Assembly: GCF_000013865.1 (NCBI RefSeq)
Contig: NC_007948.1
Span: 1,240,001-1,304,000, forward strand
From: Polaromonas sp. JS666
Lineage (GTDB): Bacteria; Pseudomonadota; Gammaproteobacteria; Burkholderiales; Burkholderiaceae_C
DNA length: 64,000 nt
Reading direction: 5' to 3'
The notes under the pieces: generated by a model
Seen by the model: the letters and a program-made list of their open reading frames with translations, nothing else
Databases searched by the model: none
What the model was told of the DNA's origin: nothing
Translations under genes and position numbers: made by a program
In this document: piece after piece, positions 14,933-21,563 of the stretch
Position numbering within the stretch: the first letter of the stretch is position 1
How the letters are laid out: the number at the start of each line of letters is the position of its first letter

Positions 14933-15532
14933 ATGATCACCGAATGCCCAGGATGCGAAGCCAAGGTTGACTGCGAAGAGAGGGGTGACGTCAACATTGA
15001 CCTCGAACACACCGGTGTGCCGACTCGGTACGTACTACTTGAGTGCAAGGTATGTCACCGAGCTCTGCTAGGAATCACTGAGCTAATCCAGACCGGGGCT
15101 GACACTTGGGAATGGGACTCAGCCTCTAGGGTGTGGCCGAGCACAGACGACGCCATTGACTGGAGCATTCCAGAAATTGCCCGAGACTCCCTAGTCGAAG
15201 CTCAGGTTTGCTTCAAAGCCAAGGCCTATCAAGCGTGCGCAGTGATGTGCGGCCGTGCTATCGAAGGACTTTGCAAGCATCACGACGCAAAAATCAAGAC
15301 GCTAGCGGCCGGACTGAAGAAGCTAAAAGACGATGGCGTGATCGATGAGCGGATTTTCAACTGGGGCGAGGCGCTTCGCGAGAACAGGAACTTGGGAGCG
15401 CACGCGACGGCTATCAAGGTAACTAAGGAAGATGCGCGAGACCTTCTTGATTTTGGTCTGGCCATCTGCGAGTACGTCTATGTTCTCAATGAAAAATTCA
15501 ACCGCTTCCAAGAGCGTCGCGCAAAGGCCTAA
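14933..15532 (+). CDS. DUF4145 (HEPN-like) protein in a cassette-type position
   Basis: A 199-residue protein. The first 45 residues hold two Cys pairs (CPGCEAKVDC and CKVCHR) that look like a zinc ribbon; residues about 90-190 are the helical DUF4145 region with RDSLVEAQVCFKAKAYQACAV and a closing RENRNLGAHAT. The latter contains R-x4-H, the catalytic motif form of HEPN ribonucleases, a fold to which DUF4145 has been related. The stop codon TAA is embedded in GCCTAAC, an integron R''-type core, and a GTTAGGC core lies just before the start: this is how integron cassettes look. Base composition is lower in GC than the flanks. A role in phage defence or as a toxin is inference only. Confidence 0.8.
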   Translation: MITECPGCEAKVDCEERGDVNIDLEHTGVPTRYVLLECKVCHRALLGITELIQTGADTWEWDSASRVWPSTDDAIDWSIPEIARDSLVEAQVCFKAKAYQACAVMCGRAIEGLCKHHDAKIKTLAAGLKKLKDDGVIDERIFNWGEALRENRNLGAHATAIKVTKEDARDLLDFGLAICEYVYVLNEKFNRFQERRAKA

Positions 15533-15533
15533 C
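15527..15533 (+). other. attC R''-type core overlapping the DUF4145 stop
   Basis: GCCTAAC matches RYYYAAC, the first box of an attC site, and contains the stop codon of the preceding gene. The rest of this putative attC is separated from it by the IS110/IS1111-type element; the candidate right part lies at 17013-17072. Confidence 0.5.
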
Positions 15534-15549
15534 CCTTTACTGGGACTTC

Positions 15550-15851
15550 TCACGTAGTCAAGTAACGGCGGCGATAAATTTTCCTTGGTGACGGTTTTCC
15601 TGCACTGGCGTGAAGTGAAGCGGCGGTGAAACGAGGAACAGACTGCACATCTACTGTCGGCCTTGTTGCACATTTTTTCAGTGCGGACCCAGATACGAAC
15701 CGCTCAGCGGGGCTCCATTCCTATCACGTGGTCATTGCCAAGCGAATGCCACAAAGGGTTAGTCGAGCTTGCCCGCTGCCGGTCTGACCTGTTTACTGCA
15801 TCTTCGAACTCACGTCTTGCAAGGAAACGAACAACTTTTTTTTTGACGGCG
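15550..15851 (-). ncRNA. Candidate bridge/seek RNA region of the IS
   Basis: This noncoding stretch downstream of the transposase gene is where IS1111-type elements are known to encode their guide RNA. Read in the transposase direction it contains CTAACCCTTT (complement of 15753-15762), identical to the 10 bases CTAACCCTTT at 15529-15538 that form the left flank of the insertion. A guide matching its target is one explanation. The alternative is that 15527-15764 is simply a long inverted repeat, since the similarity extends with gaps to about 20 bases. No transcript evidence. Confidence 0.35.
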
Positions 15852-16919
15852 CTACGCCGCTGCGCCCGCCATGCCTGGCTTGACACTTACATGGCGCGCA
15901 TCAAACGGTTTGCCCCGCACGAACACCGCCCACAGGATGCGTGCGTTCTTGTTGGCCAGGGCCACCACCGCCTTTTGCCAGCCCGATTTCTCGCGCAGCT
16001 GGTGTGCCCATTTGGAGATCGGGTCGGAACGTTTCTGAGCCGTCATCACGGCAGACTTGGCACCCTGAATCAACAGCATGCGCAAATACATGTCGCCGCG
16101 CTTGGTGATGGAGCCCAGGCTGTTCTTTCCTCCACTGGAGTTCTGTCGTGGCGTCAAACCCAGCCAGGCGCCAAACTGCGCGCCGTCCCGAAACTGCTTG
16201 AAGTCTCCCACCGTCGCGACGATGGCGGAGGCCGTCACCGGTCCCACGCCCATCAGTTGTTCAGCTTGGCGCACCTGCTCGTTGCCCTTGAGGTGGGCTG
16301 CAATGCGTTCGTCGCACCAGGCCAGATGCGCATCGAGTTCCTGCCACTGCGCCCAGGCACGCTGCAACGCAAGCCGGGCCAGGGCCCCCAACTCGTTGCT
16401 TGCGTCTTCAATCACATCGGGTAAGGCCTGGCGTAGCACGGCGGGCTTCTGGGCGAACACCAGACCAAACTCGGCCAGCAGACCGCGAATCCGGTTGACG
16501 CAGGCAGTGCGCTCGGCCTTGAAGCCTTCACGCAGGCGATGGATGCACAGCATGCTTTGCTGATCGACAGTTTTGACGGGCACGAAATGCATTTGCGGGC
16601 GCGAGGCGGCTTCGCAGATGGCGGCAGCATCGTTGGCGTCGTTCTTACCCGACTTGCCCTGCAATCGGTAGGGCGCCACCAAATGCGCGGCGATGATGCG
16701 CGCATCCAGCCCTGATGCCACCAGCCGACGAGCCCAGTGGTGGGCACTGGAGCTGGCTTCCATGGCAACCATACAGCCTGCGGGCAATTGAGCACACCAG
16801 GTAATGAACTTGTCGCGCACCAGCGCTCGACTGGTAACCCGCTGGCCAGCACCGTCAACGGCGTGAACTTGAATGACGCGCTTTGCCAGATCAACGCCAA
16901 CTCGTGTAATCTCGCTCAT
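15852..16919 (-). CDS. IS110-family transposase (DEDD)
   Basis: A 355-residue recombinase. The RuvC-like N-terminal part starts GVDLAKRVIQVHAVD with the first Asp of the DEDD tetrad, continues with VAMEASSSAHHW and KNDANDAAAI carrying further acidic residues, and the C-terminal serine-recombinase-like domain reads LMGVGPVTASAIVATVGD and FGAWLGLTPRQNSSGGK, with the conserved Ser. The reading frame is intact, so the element may be active. Start at 16919 is chosen over an upstream ATG because MSEITRVGVD is the usual start. It cuts an integron-type attC site between two HEPN-like cassette genes. Confidence 0.93.
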   Translation of the reverse strand: MSEITRVGVDLAKRVIQVHAVDGAGQRVTSRALVRDKFITWCAQLPAGCMVAMEASSSAHHWARRLVASGLDARIIAAHLVAPYRLQGKSGKNDANDAAAICEAASRPQMHFVPVKTVDQQSMLCIHRLREGFKAERTACVNRIRGLLAEFGLVFAQKPAVLRQALPDVIEDASNELGALARLALQRAWAQWQELDAHLAWCDERIAAHLKGNEQVRQAEQLMGVGPVTASAIVATVGDFKQFRDGAQFGAWLGLTPRQNSSGGKNSLGSITKRGDMYLRMLLIQGAKSAVMTAQKRSDPISKWAHQLREKSGWQKAVVALANKNARILWAVFVRGKPFDARHVSVKPGMAGAAA

Positions 16920-17012
16920 GGGACTTCTCCTTCCAAAGGTTTCAGATTGACTTTCCAAAACCAATCTTGGCACTCGATGCCGTTACCCGGAAGTGGGAAG
17001 TCCCTTCGTATT

Positions 17013-17072
17013 CTTTACAGGGACTTCCAAGGGCTAGCGCCCTTGGCCGCCCCGCATGTCAAATGTTAAAGC
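17013..17072 (+). other. Right remnant of a split attC-like site
   Basis: Contains the perfect hairpin CCAAGGGC-TAGC-GCCCTTGG and ends in GTTAAAGC, a degenerate form of the GTTRRRY core, 5 bases before the HEPN-like gene. With GCCTAAC at 15527 it would form an attC of ordinary length once the IS is removed. The core deviates from consensus at its seventh base, so confidence is moderate. Confidence 0.4.
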
Positions 17073-17077
17073 GCACG

Positions 17078-17653
17078 ATGAGCTCGAGCCCGCACGAACC
17101 ATATGTCTCCGAACTGCGGCACATCGTAACTGTCGCCGGGTTGAATTACGAGATTTGGTGGGCCTTGAAAAGCGATCAAACGCGGCCGCAGTTTGTTGAC
17201 GTGCTAAATCGCTACCCCATCTATTTTCAGACGGCAATACACGCGCACTTCGTCGCACTGCTGGTGAGTCTTTACAAGCTGTACGAGACGCGAACGGACA
17301 CCTACAACATTCCTCGCTTCCTGAAACTGCTGCAAGCTGGAGCGGCACTGGAACCCAGCGTGCTTGCCAGCCTGGACCGACAGTATCAGGAGGCGAAGCC
17401 ACTTTGGGTCAAGGTCAGCATCCTTCGCAATAAGGTGTTCGGGCATCACTCCACGGCGCACTCAGTGGAGGATGCATTCCGAGAGGCGGCCGTCACTCCA
17501 AATGAACTTCGCGACCTGGTGGCGAAGACCAAGAGCCTCCTCAATGAGCTTACGCAGAACCTTGATCGCAGCACTCACGCATTCAATCTCGGTTCGGGTG
17601 GTGAAGTGGTCCAAGTCCTAGAGGCGCTCCAACGTGCGAAGCGTGCGCCTTAA
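17078..17653 (+). CDS. HEPN/AbiU2-like protein in a cassette-type position
   Basis: A 191-residue all-helical protein without membrane or signal segments. The order of conserved segments (LNYEIWWALKSD, a YPIYFQTAIHAHFVALLVSL helix, then ILRNKVFGHHS) resembles the HEPN/AbiU2 family. RNKVFGH is an R-x5-H version of the HEPN ribonuclease signature. AbiU2-type proteins are linked to abortive infection, but no activity can be read from sequence. An ATG at 17063 is an alternative start. The stop codon TAA is part of GCCTTAAC, the first box of the attC-like site that follows; the start lies 5 bases after another core. Lower GC than the genomic flanks, consistent with transfer. Confidence 0.7.
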   Translation: MSSSPHEPYVSELRHIVTVAGLNYEIWWALKSDQTRPQFVDVLNRYPIYFQTAIHAHFVALLVSLYKLYETRTDTYNIPRFLKLLQAGAALEPSVLASLDRQYQEAKPLWVKVSILRNKVFGHHSTAHSVEDAFREAAVTPNELRDLVAKTKSLLNELTQNLDRSTHAFNLGSGGEVVQVLEALQRAKRAP

Positions 17654-17735
17654 CATGTCAATCGACACGGATCCACACCTGCAGGTGGCGGCTTCGCCGC
17701 AAACGGTGGTGGTCCGGTCATCTTCACGTTGAGGC
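17647..17735 (+). other. attC-like recombination site, 89 bp
   Basis: Begins GCCTTAAC and ends GTTGAGGC, complementary outer boxes with one mismatch; inner boxes ATCGACACGGA and TCCGGTCAT pair with unpaired bases in between; the centre has the GCGGCTTCGCCGC hairpin common in attC sites. Length and imperfect symmetry fit attC. The outer boxes deviate from RYYYAAC and GTTRRRY at one base each. Confidence 0.6.
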
Positions 17736-17859
17736 TGTATTTTTAGTCCAGAAACTTGAAATGAATTCTTCAATGAGAAAACTGACCTCTCAGAATCGCG
17801 CATACGGCGCGATCGGAAACTCGGGAATGGTAAGGCACTCTCGATTGGAGGTGTACTTA

Positions 17860-18240
17860 ATGTCCTGGAAGTGGGAGGAGATCGAGCTCCCTGCGCTGAA
17901 CGCGCTGGAATCCACGGGGCAATTACGCCCCCTCGATCGGACGCAGTGGCCGTACTGGGCGCGAGAAAGTCCTAAGTTTTCCGGCGCCTGGATCACCCTG
18001 ATGGAGGGAAGCGTCGCAGAGTCAACAACCCAGTTATCAACTTCACACGTTACTGCATCTGTCGACTTTGAGCGCACCTCAACGTCTGGGATGCCGCTCC
18101 GGTACTACCGCAACTTTTATGCGCAAATGCAAGATGGCCGTGTCTTTCAAGCGGGCACCTTTAAGAACTTGGATTACGAACGTCATAGGAACGAAAGGCC
18201 GCCATGGTTGACTACTTACACAACGGAGTCGTCGAGTTAA
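17860..18240 (+). CDS. Unknown 126-residue cassette-type protein
   Basis: I do not recognise this family. The protein begins MSWKWEEIELPALNALEST, is rich in Thr, Ser and aromatic residues, and has no membrane segment, signal peptide or metal-binding cluster; alternating hydrophobic stretches (HVTASVDFERT, RYYRNFYAQMQDGRVF) suggest a beta-rich fold. GGAGG lies 9 bases before the chosen ATG; an in-frame ATG at 17761, closer to the attC-like core, would add 33 residues. The stop codon TAA overlaps the stop of the convergent sigma factor gene in the shared TTAA. Lower GC than its right flank. Position after an attC-like site suggests a third gene cassette. Confidence 0.6.
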   Translation: MSWKWEEIELPALNALESTGQLRPLDRTQWPYWARESPKFSGAWITLMEGSVAESTTQLSTSHVTASVDFERTSTSGMPLRYYRNFYAQMQDGRVFQAGTFKNLDYERHRNERPPWLTTYTTESSS

Positions 18241-19172
18241 CGCCTAACTCCGCGCTGAAGGCGGAGCCATTTGGGCTCCGTCGCGCCCGACAGCGGTTCC
18301 ATTGCATACCGTGCATACCGGAAGTCCCTGATCGCCGCAACCTTGCCGTCTCTCCAGTCCAGCACAACCACATAGGCTGCCGCACCCGCTCCTTCATCGG
18401 CTTCGGTGTTCACCCACAAGGCAGGGCGGCCTTCCAGGCTCATGGGTGTCATGCGTAAACCCTGCGTCTTGGCATAGTTGGTGAAATATTCGCCGCCGCG
18501 GGCCTGCATCGGCTTGCGCCGCGCCACCAGGTCCAGCCGAACGTCCTGAGCGAGCATTTCGCGCAGGCCGTCGAAGTCGCGGGCGTTGAAGCGCTCGGCG
18601 TAGGCGGTCAGCAAAGCCTGGTCGCTGGCCGACAAGATGGGCGCCGGAGCCGCGTCTGCCGGCTGGTGCGACAACTCGCGCAGGCGCGCCCTGCCACGAT
18701 GCAACGCCGCCTTGACGGCTGGCACGGTCGTGCCCATCACTTCGGCCGCCTCGTCCAGGGCGTAGCCCAGGACATCCGCCAGGATCACCGTGCTGCGCTG
18801 CGCCAGGGGCAGGCGCATGAACGTGCGCAATGCCGCTGTGGCAACGTGCCGCCGATCGGCGTCGGTCAGTGTGTCGGCCATCGCCTCAACGTCTTCCTCC
18901 GCAAACACCCCTTGTTCCCGTTTGCGCCGGCGCAGAAAGTCCATCGCTGTGTTGTGCGCTATGCGAAACAACCAGCCCTCCACGTTCTGCACTGTGCGGG
19001 CATCGTAGCTCTCGTTGGCCTTGATCAAGGTTTCCTGCACCACGTCCTCGCCGTCCAGCATCGACCCCGTCATGCGCGCGCAGTAGCGGTGCAAGCGGGC
19101 GCGCAGCTGGCCCATGAGCTGCGGAAAGTCGGGATCGGGAAGGGTGAGCGCGGAAAGGTTCATGCGGTCCAT
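18237..19172 (-). CDS. ECF sigma factor with SnoaL-like C-terminal domain
   Basis: A 311-residue extracytoplasmic-function sigma factor of the SigJ/ECF41 type. Region 2 (about residues 20-85) includes DVVQETLIKANES and GWLFRIAHNTAMDFLRRR; region 4 (about 120-175) ends in the helix-turn-helix LDEAAEVMGTTVPAVKAALHRGRARL; from about 195 a SnoaL-like domain (LLTAYAERFNARDFDGLREML) follows, which in this class controls activity in place of an anti-sigma factor. The ATG at 19172 follows AGGA. The last ten or so codons are read from the attC-like remnant at 18242-18290, so the natural C-terminus seems replaced. ECF41 factors usually control a nearby oxidoreductase-type gene; here the divergent efflux pump and ABM gene are the candidates. 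Confidence 0.88.
   Translation of the reverse strand: MDRMNLSALTLPDPDFPQLMGQLRARLHRYCARMTGSMLDGEDVVQETLIKANESYDARTVQNVEGWLFRIAHNTAMDFLRRRKREQGVFAEEDVEAMADTLTDADRRHVATAALRTFMRLPLAQRSTVILADVLGYALDEAAEVMGTTVPAVKAALHRGRARLRELSHQPADAAPAPILSASDQALLTAYAERFNARDFDGLREMLAQDVRLDLVARRKPMQARGGEYFTNYAKTQGLRMTPMSLEGRPALWVNTEADEGAGAAAYVVVLDWRDGKVAAIRDFRYARYAMEPLSGATEPKWLRLQRGVRR
18242..18290. other. Truncated attC-like site inside the sigma factor 3' end
   Basis: GCCTAAC (18242-18248) matches RYYYAAC, followed by CTCCGCGCTGAAGG-type sequence and the hairpin GGAGCC-ATTTG-GGCTCC, a common attC layout. The closing GTTRRRY box is missing because the sequence continues as sigma factor coding DNA. Confidence 0.45.
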
Positions 19173-19378
19173 GGTGTGCGTCCTGAAAAAGGCATTGTGA
19201 TCGGCGTGGTGCTTTTGTGCTGTCAAAAGGTCGCGTTACAAACGAGACGATCGGCAGGCGCAAAAGGATGCGGTTCGCCAGAAAAAATATTTCCGCATCG
19301 TTTGTGGCAGTCGCCTCGTCTTTGGCAGTGGAAGCGGTGGCGTTCGGCCTGCCGCCACAACCAAAAAGGAAGATACCT

Positions 19379-20812
19379 ATGCAAGGCGATAAGCAGTTCC
19401 CGGGATTCACGCCCTCCCAGCGGTGGGTGCTGGGCCTGGCCGCGGCCGGCTCGTTCATGGCGGTGCTGGACGCGATGGTAGTGACGACTGCGCTGGATAC
19501 GTTGCGGCACGAGCTGTCGGCCTCGGTAGCGGCGCTGGAATGGACGGTCAATGCCTATAGTCTCAGCTTCGCGGCGCTGTTGATGACCGGAGCAGCGCTG
19601 GGCGACCGATTCGGGCGGCGGCGTATGTATGTGCTTGGGTTGTTGCTGTTCGCGCTGGCTTCGGCAGCCTGCGCCGCGGCTCCCAGCACCGCCTGGCTGA
19701 TCGCGGGGCGGGCGGTGCAGGGCATGGGCGCGGCGCTTGTGATGCCCATTGCGATGGCGTTGCTGGGCGCTGCATTTCCGCCGCCGCAACGGGCCAGGGC
19801 CTTGGGTATTTTCAGCGGCATCACCGGGCTGGCGGTGCTGTCGGGGCCATTGTTCGGCGGGGCCATCGTACAAGGGCTGGCATGGCAGTGGATTTTCTGG
19901 ATCAACCTGCCGGTGGCGCTGGCAGTGGCATGGCTGATGCTGCTGAAGGTGCCCGAAGGCAAGACTCTGTCGGCGCCGCTGGACTTGCGGGGCGCAGGGC
20001 TGATGTCCGCATCACTGTTGGGGCTGGTTTGGGGTCTGGTCCATGGCAATCGCGCCGGCTGGGGCAGCGCCGAGGTCCTGACTTCGTTGGGAGCGGGCGC
20101 TGTGTTGGGCGCTGCATTCGTGGCGTCGCAACGCGTGAATACCTGGGACGCCATGATTCCGCCGCGCCTGTTTCGCTCGCCGGTGCTCGCGGCGGGGCTC
20201 ACCGTCAGCTTGCTGTTGACGGCGTCGCTTTTCGGCACGCTGTTCTTCATGGCGCAGTTCTTCCAGGTGACCCGGGGCCTGTCACCCCTGTCAGCGGGCG
20301 CGAGCATGCTGCCGTGGACGGCCACGCTGTTCCTGGTCGCGCCGGTGGCGGGTGCGATGATCACGCGCATCGGCGAGCGCGCGCTGGTGGTCGCGGGCCT
20401 CGGTATTCAGGCCGGGGGGATGGCGTGGCTCGCCGTGCTGGTGCGCGCCGACGCGCCCTATACGCTATGGGTGGTGCCGCTCATGATCGCCGGTGCGGGC
20501 ATTTCGATGGCCATGCCGGCGGTGCAGAGCGCCGTACTGGCTGAGGTGGCGCCGAGTGACATGGGCAAGGCGGCGGGGCTTTTCAACACGCTACGTCAAT
20601 TGGGCGGCGTGATTGGTGTGGCGCTGGTGGTGGCGGTGTTCACGCGAGTTGGCGGCTACGGCAGCGCGCAGCAGTTCAGCGCCGGCTTTGCCACGGTGTT
20701 GGGAGTTTGTGCGGCACTCTCGCTGGCTGGCGCCGCCGTGGGCTTACGGTTGAAGGGGCGTGGGCAACGCGCCGCCGCGTCGAACGCCAACGTCCACGGG
20801 GCAAAGTCATGA
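19379..20812 (+). CDS. MFS multidrug efflux transporter (DHA2, EmrB/QacA type)
   Basis: A 477-residue inner-membrane drug:proton antiporter with about 14 hydrophobic segments. Family motifs are present: LDAMVVTTALDTL in segment 1 (motif D1, with the conserved Asp), GDRFGRRRMYVLG (motif A) between segments 2 and 3, and GSLFGGAIVQGLAWQWIFWINLP-like motif C region seen as GPLFGGAIVQGL plus WIFWINLPVA. AAAAAGGA precedes the ATG. It is divergent from the ECF sigma factor gene and overlaps the next gene by ATGA, so the pump and the ABM gene are translationally coupled. Substrates unknown. Confidence 0.9.
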   Translation: MQGDKQFPGFTPSQRWVLGLAAAGSFMAVLDAMVVTTALDTLRHELSASVAALEWTVNAYSLSFAALLMTGAALGDRFGRRRMYVLGLLLFALASAACAAAPSTAWLIAGRAVQGMGAALVMPIAMALLGAAFPPPQRARALGIFSGITGLAVLSGPLFGGAIVQGLAWQWIFWINLPVALAVAWLMLLKVPEGKTLSAPLDLRGAGLMSASLLGLVWGLVHGNRAGWGSAEVLTSLGAGAVLGAAFVASQRVNTWDAMIPPRLFRSPVLAAGLTVSLLLTASLFGTLFFMAQFFQVTRGLSPLSAGASMLPWTATLFLVAPVAGAMITRIGERALVVAGLGIQAGGMAWLAVLVRADAPYTLWVVPLMIAGAGISMAMPAVQSAVLAEVAPSDMGKAAGLFNTLRQLGGVIGVALVVAVFTRVGGYGSAQQFSAGFATVLGVCAALSLAGAAVGLRLKGRGQRAAASNANVHGAKS

Positions 20813-21117
20813 AAACGGTGGTCGTGCGCTACCAGGTCAAGCCCGAGGCGGCTTCGCAGAACGAGGAATTGATCCGCCAGGTATTCGTCCAGCTCGAACG
20901 CGAGCGGCCCGCAGGCCTGCACTACCAGGTATTCAGGCTGCAAGACGGCCTGGGCTTTCTTCATGTTGCGTCATCGCGGGGCGATGGCCCGCAGGCCAAC
21001 CCGCTGACAACGCTGGACGCGTTCCGCAACTTTGTCGCCAACATCAAAGAACGTTGCACAGAGCCGCCGCAGACAACGCTGGTGCAACTGATCGGAAAAT
21101 ACGACGGTTTGGGGTGA
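20809..21117 (+). CDS. Small ABM-fold (monooxygenase-like) protein
   Basis: A 102-residue protein beginning MKTVVVRYQVKPEAASQNEELIRQVF, the pattern of the antibiotic-biosynthesis-monooxygenase (ABM) dimeric ferredoxin-like fold, with HYQVFRLQDGLGFLHVASSRG as the central strands. Members range from quinol oxygenases to haem-binding or catalytically silent proteins, so no reaction is assigned. Its ATG overlaps the pump stop codon (ATGA). With the pump it is a plausible target of the neighbouring ECF41-type sigma factor. Confidence 0.75.
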   Translation: MKTVVVRYQVKPEAASQNEELIRQVFVQLERERPAGLHYQVFRLQDGLGFLHVASSRGDGPQANPLTTLDAFRNFVANIKERCTEPPQTTLVQLIGKYDGLG

Positions 21118-21384
21118 CCCCGTCCTTTTCAAAAAGGACTACGTAACGTCTATTGATATCGGGTTGACGCGGCTACTTGGCCTCGGACCAAATTGGCGCC
21201 ATGGGGCACATGAGCGCATCTGGGGGTATATGCCCGCAAAGCTCTACCTGGTGCCCCCCGAGATGCCCCCGTATTGCATTGGAACGGATTGGGCTTGTTT
21301 CGGCTTCAATGGCACGTAAAAATGCAGCCTCCAGAGGGGAAGAGATCGATTTTGGATCTCGTTGGCTTGCGTTGGAGTTTGACT
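21118..21384. other. Gene-free stretch 3' of tRNA-Arg, possible island scar
   Basis: No convincing gene. It carries GGGGGTATATGCCC and, about 30 bases on, GTGCCCCCCGAGATGCCCCC, repeated GCCCCC/GGGGG motifs resembling those found near tyrosine-integrase genes at tRNA ends. It directly adjoins the 3' end of the tRNA gene. A remnant of an excised or decayed integrative element is a guess. Confidence 0.3.
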
Positions 21385-21459
21385 TGGTACCACCAACAGG
21401 AATCGAACCTGTATCTAGCGCTTAGGAGGCACTCGTTCTATCCATTGAACTATGGCGGC
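21385..21459 (-). tRNA. tRNA-Arg (anticodon CCU)
   Basis: Read on the minus strand the 75 bases fold as a cloverleaf: acceptor GCCGCCA with TGGTGGT (two G-U pairs), D-arm region with AATGGATA, anticodon stem AGTGC/GCGCT around the loop CTCCTAA (anticodon CCT), T-arm CAGGTTCGATTCCTG and a genomically encoded ACCA end. Confidence 0.93.
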
Positions 21460-21563
21460 ACTTTTCTCTGCTTCTGTACTTCTTTCGAAGAACTGGAATT
21501 GTATGCGCTGGCTCCGGGGAACCGGGACGGGTGCTTGGTTGGATGCGGCTCAGTTGCCAGGGT

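Larger units (their letters stand above)
15535..17027 (-). mobile_element. IS110/IS1111-type insertion sequence
   Basis: A transposase gene on the minus strand flanked by a 15-base direct repeat, CTTTACTGGGACTTC at 15535-15549 and CTTTACAGGGACTTC at 17013-17027. Exact ends cannot be fixed because this family has no true terminal inverted repeats. The long noncoding stretch (about 300 bases) is on the 3' side of the transposase gene and the short one (about 90 bases) on the 5' side, the arrangement of the IS1111 subgroup. A branch of IS1111 elements is known to target attC sites, and this copy sits at one. Confidence 0.7.

Noticed and set aside
14686..14970. 94-codon open frame upstream of the DUF4145 gene
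   Set aside because: No ribosome binding site, overlaps the GTTAGGC core and the start of the next gene, and resembles no family.
21177..21425. 82-codon frame overlapping tRNA-Arg
   Set aside because: It runs through the tRNA gene in antisense and resembles nothing.
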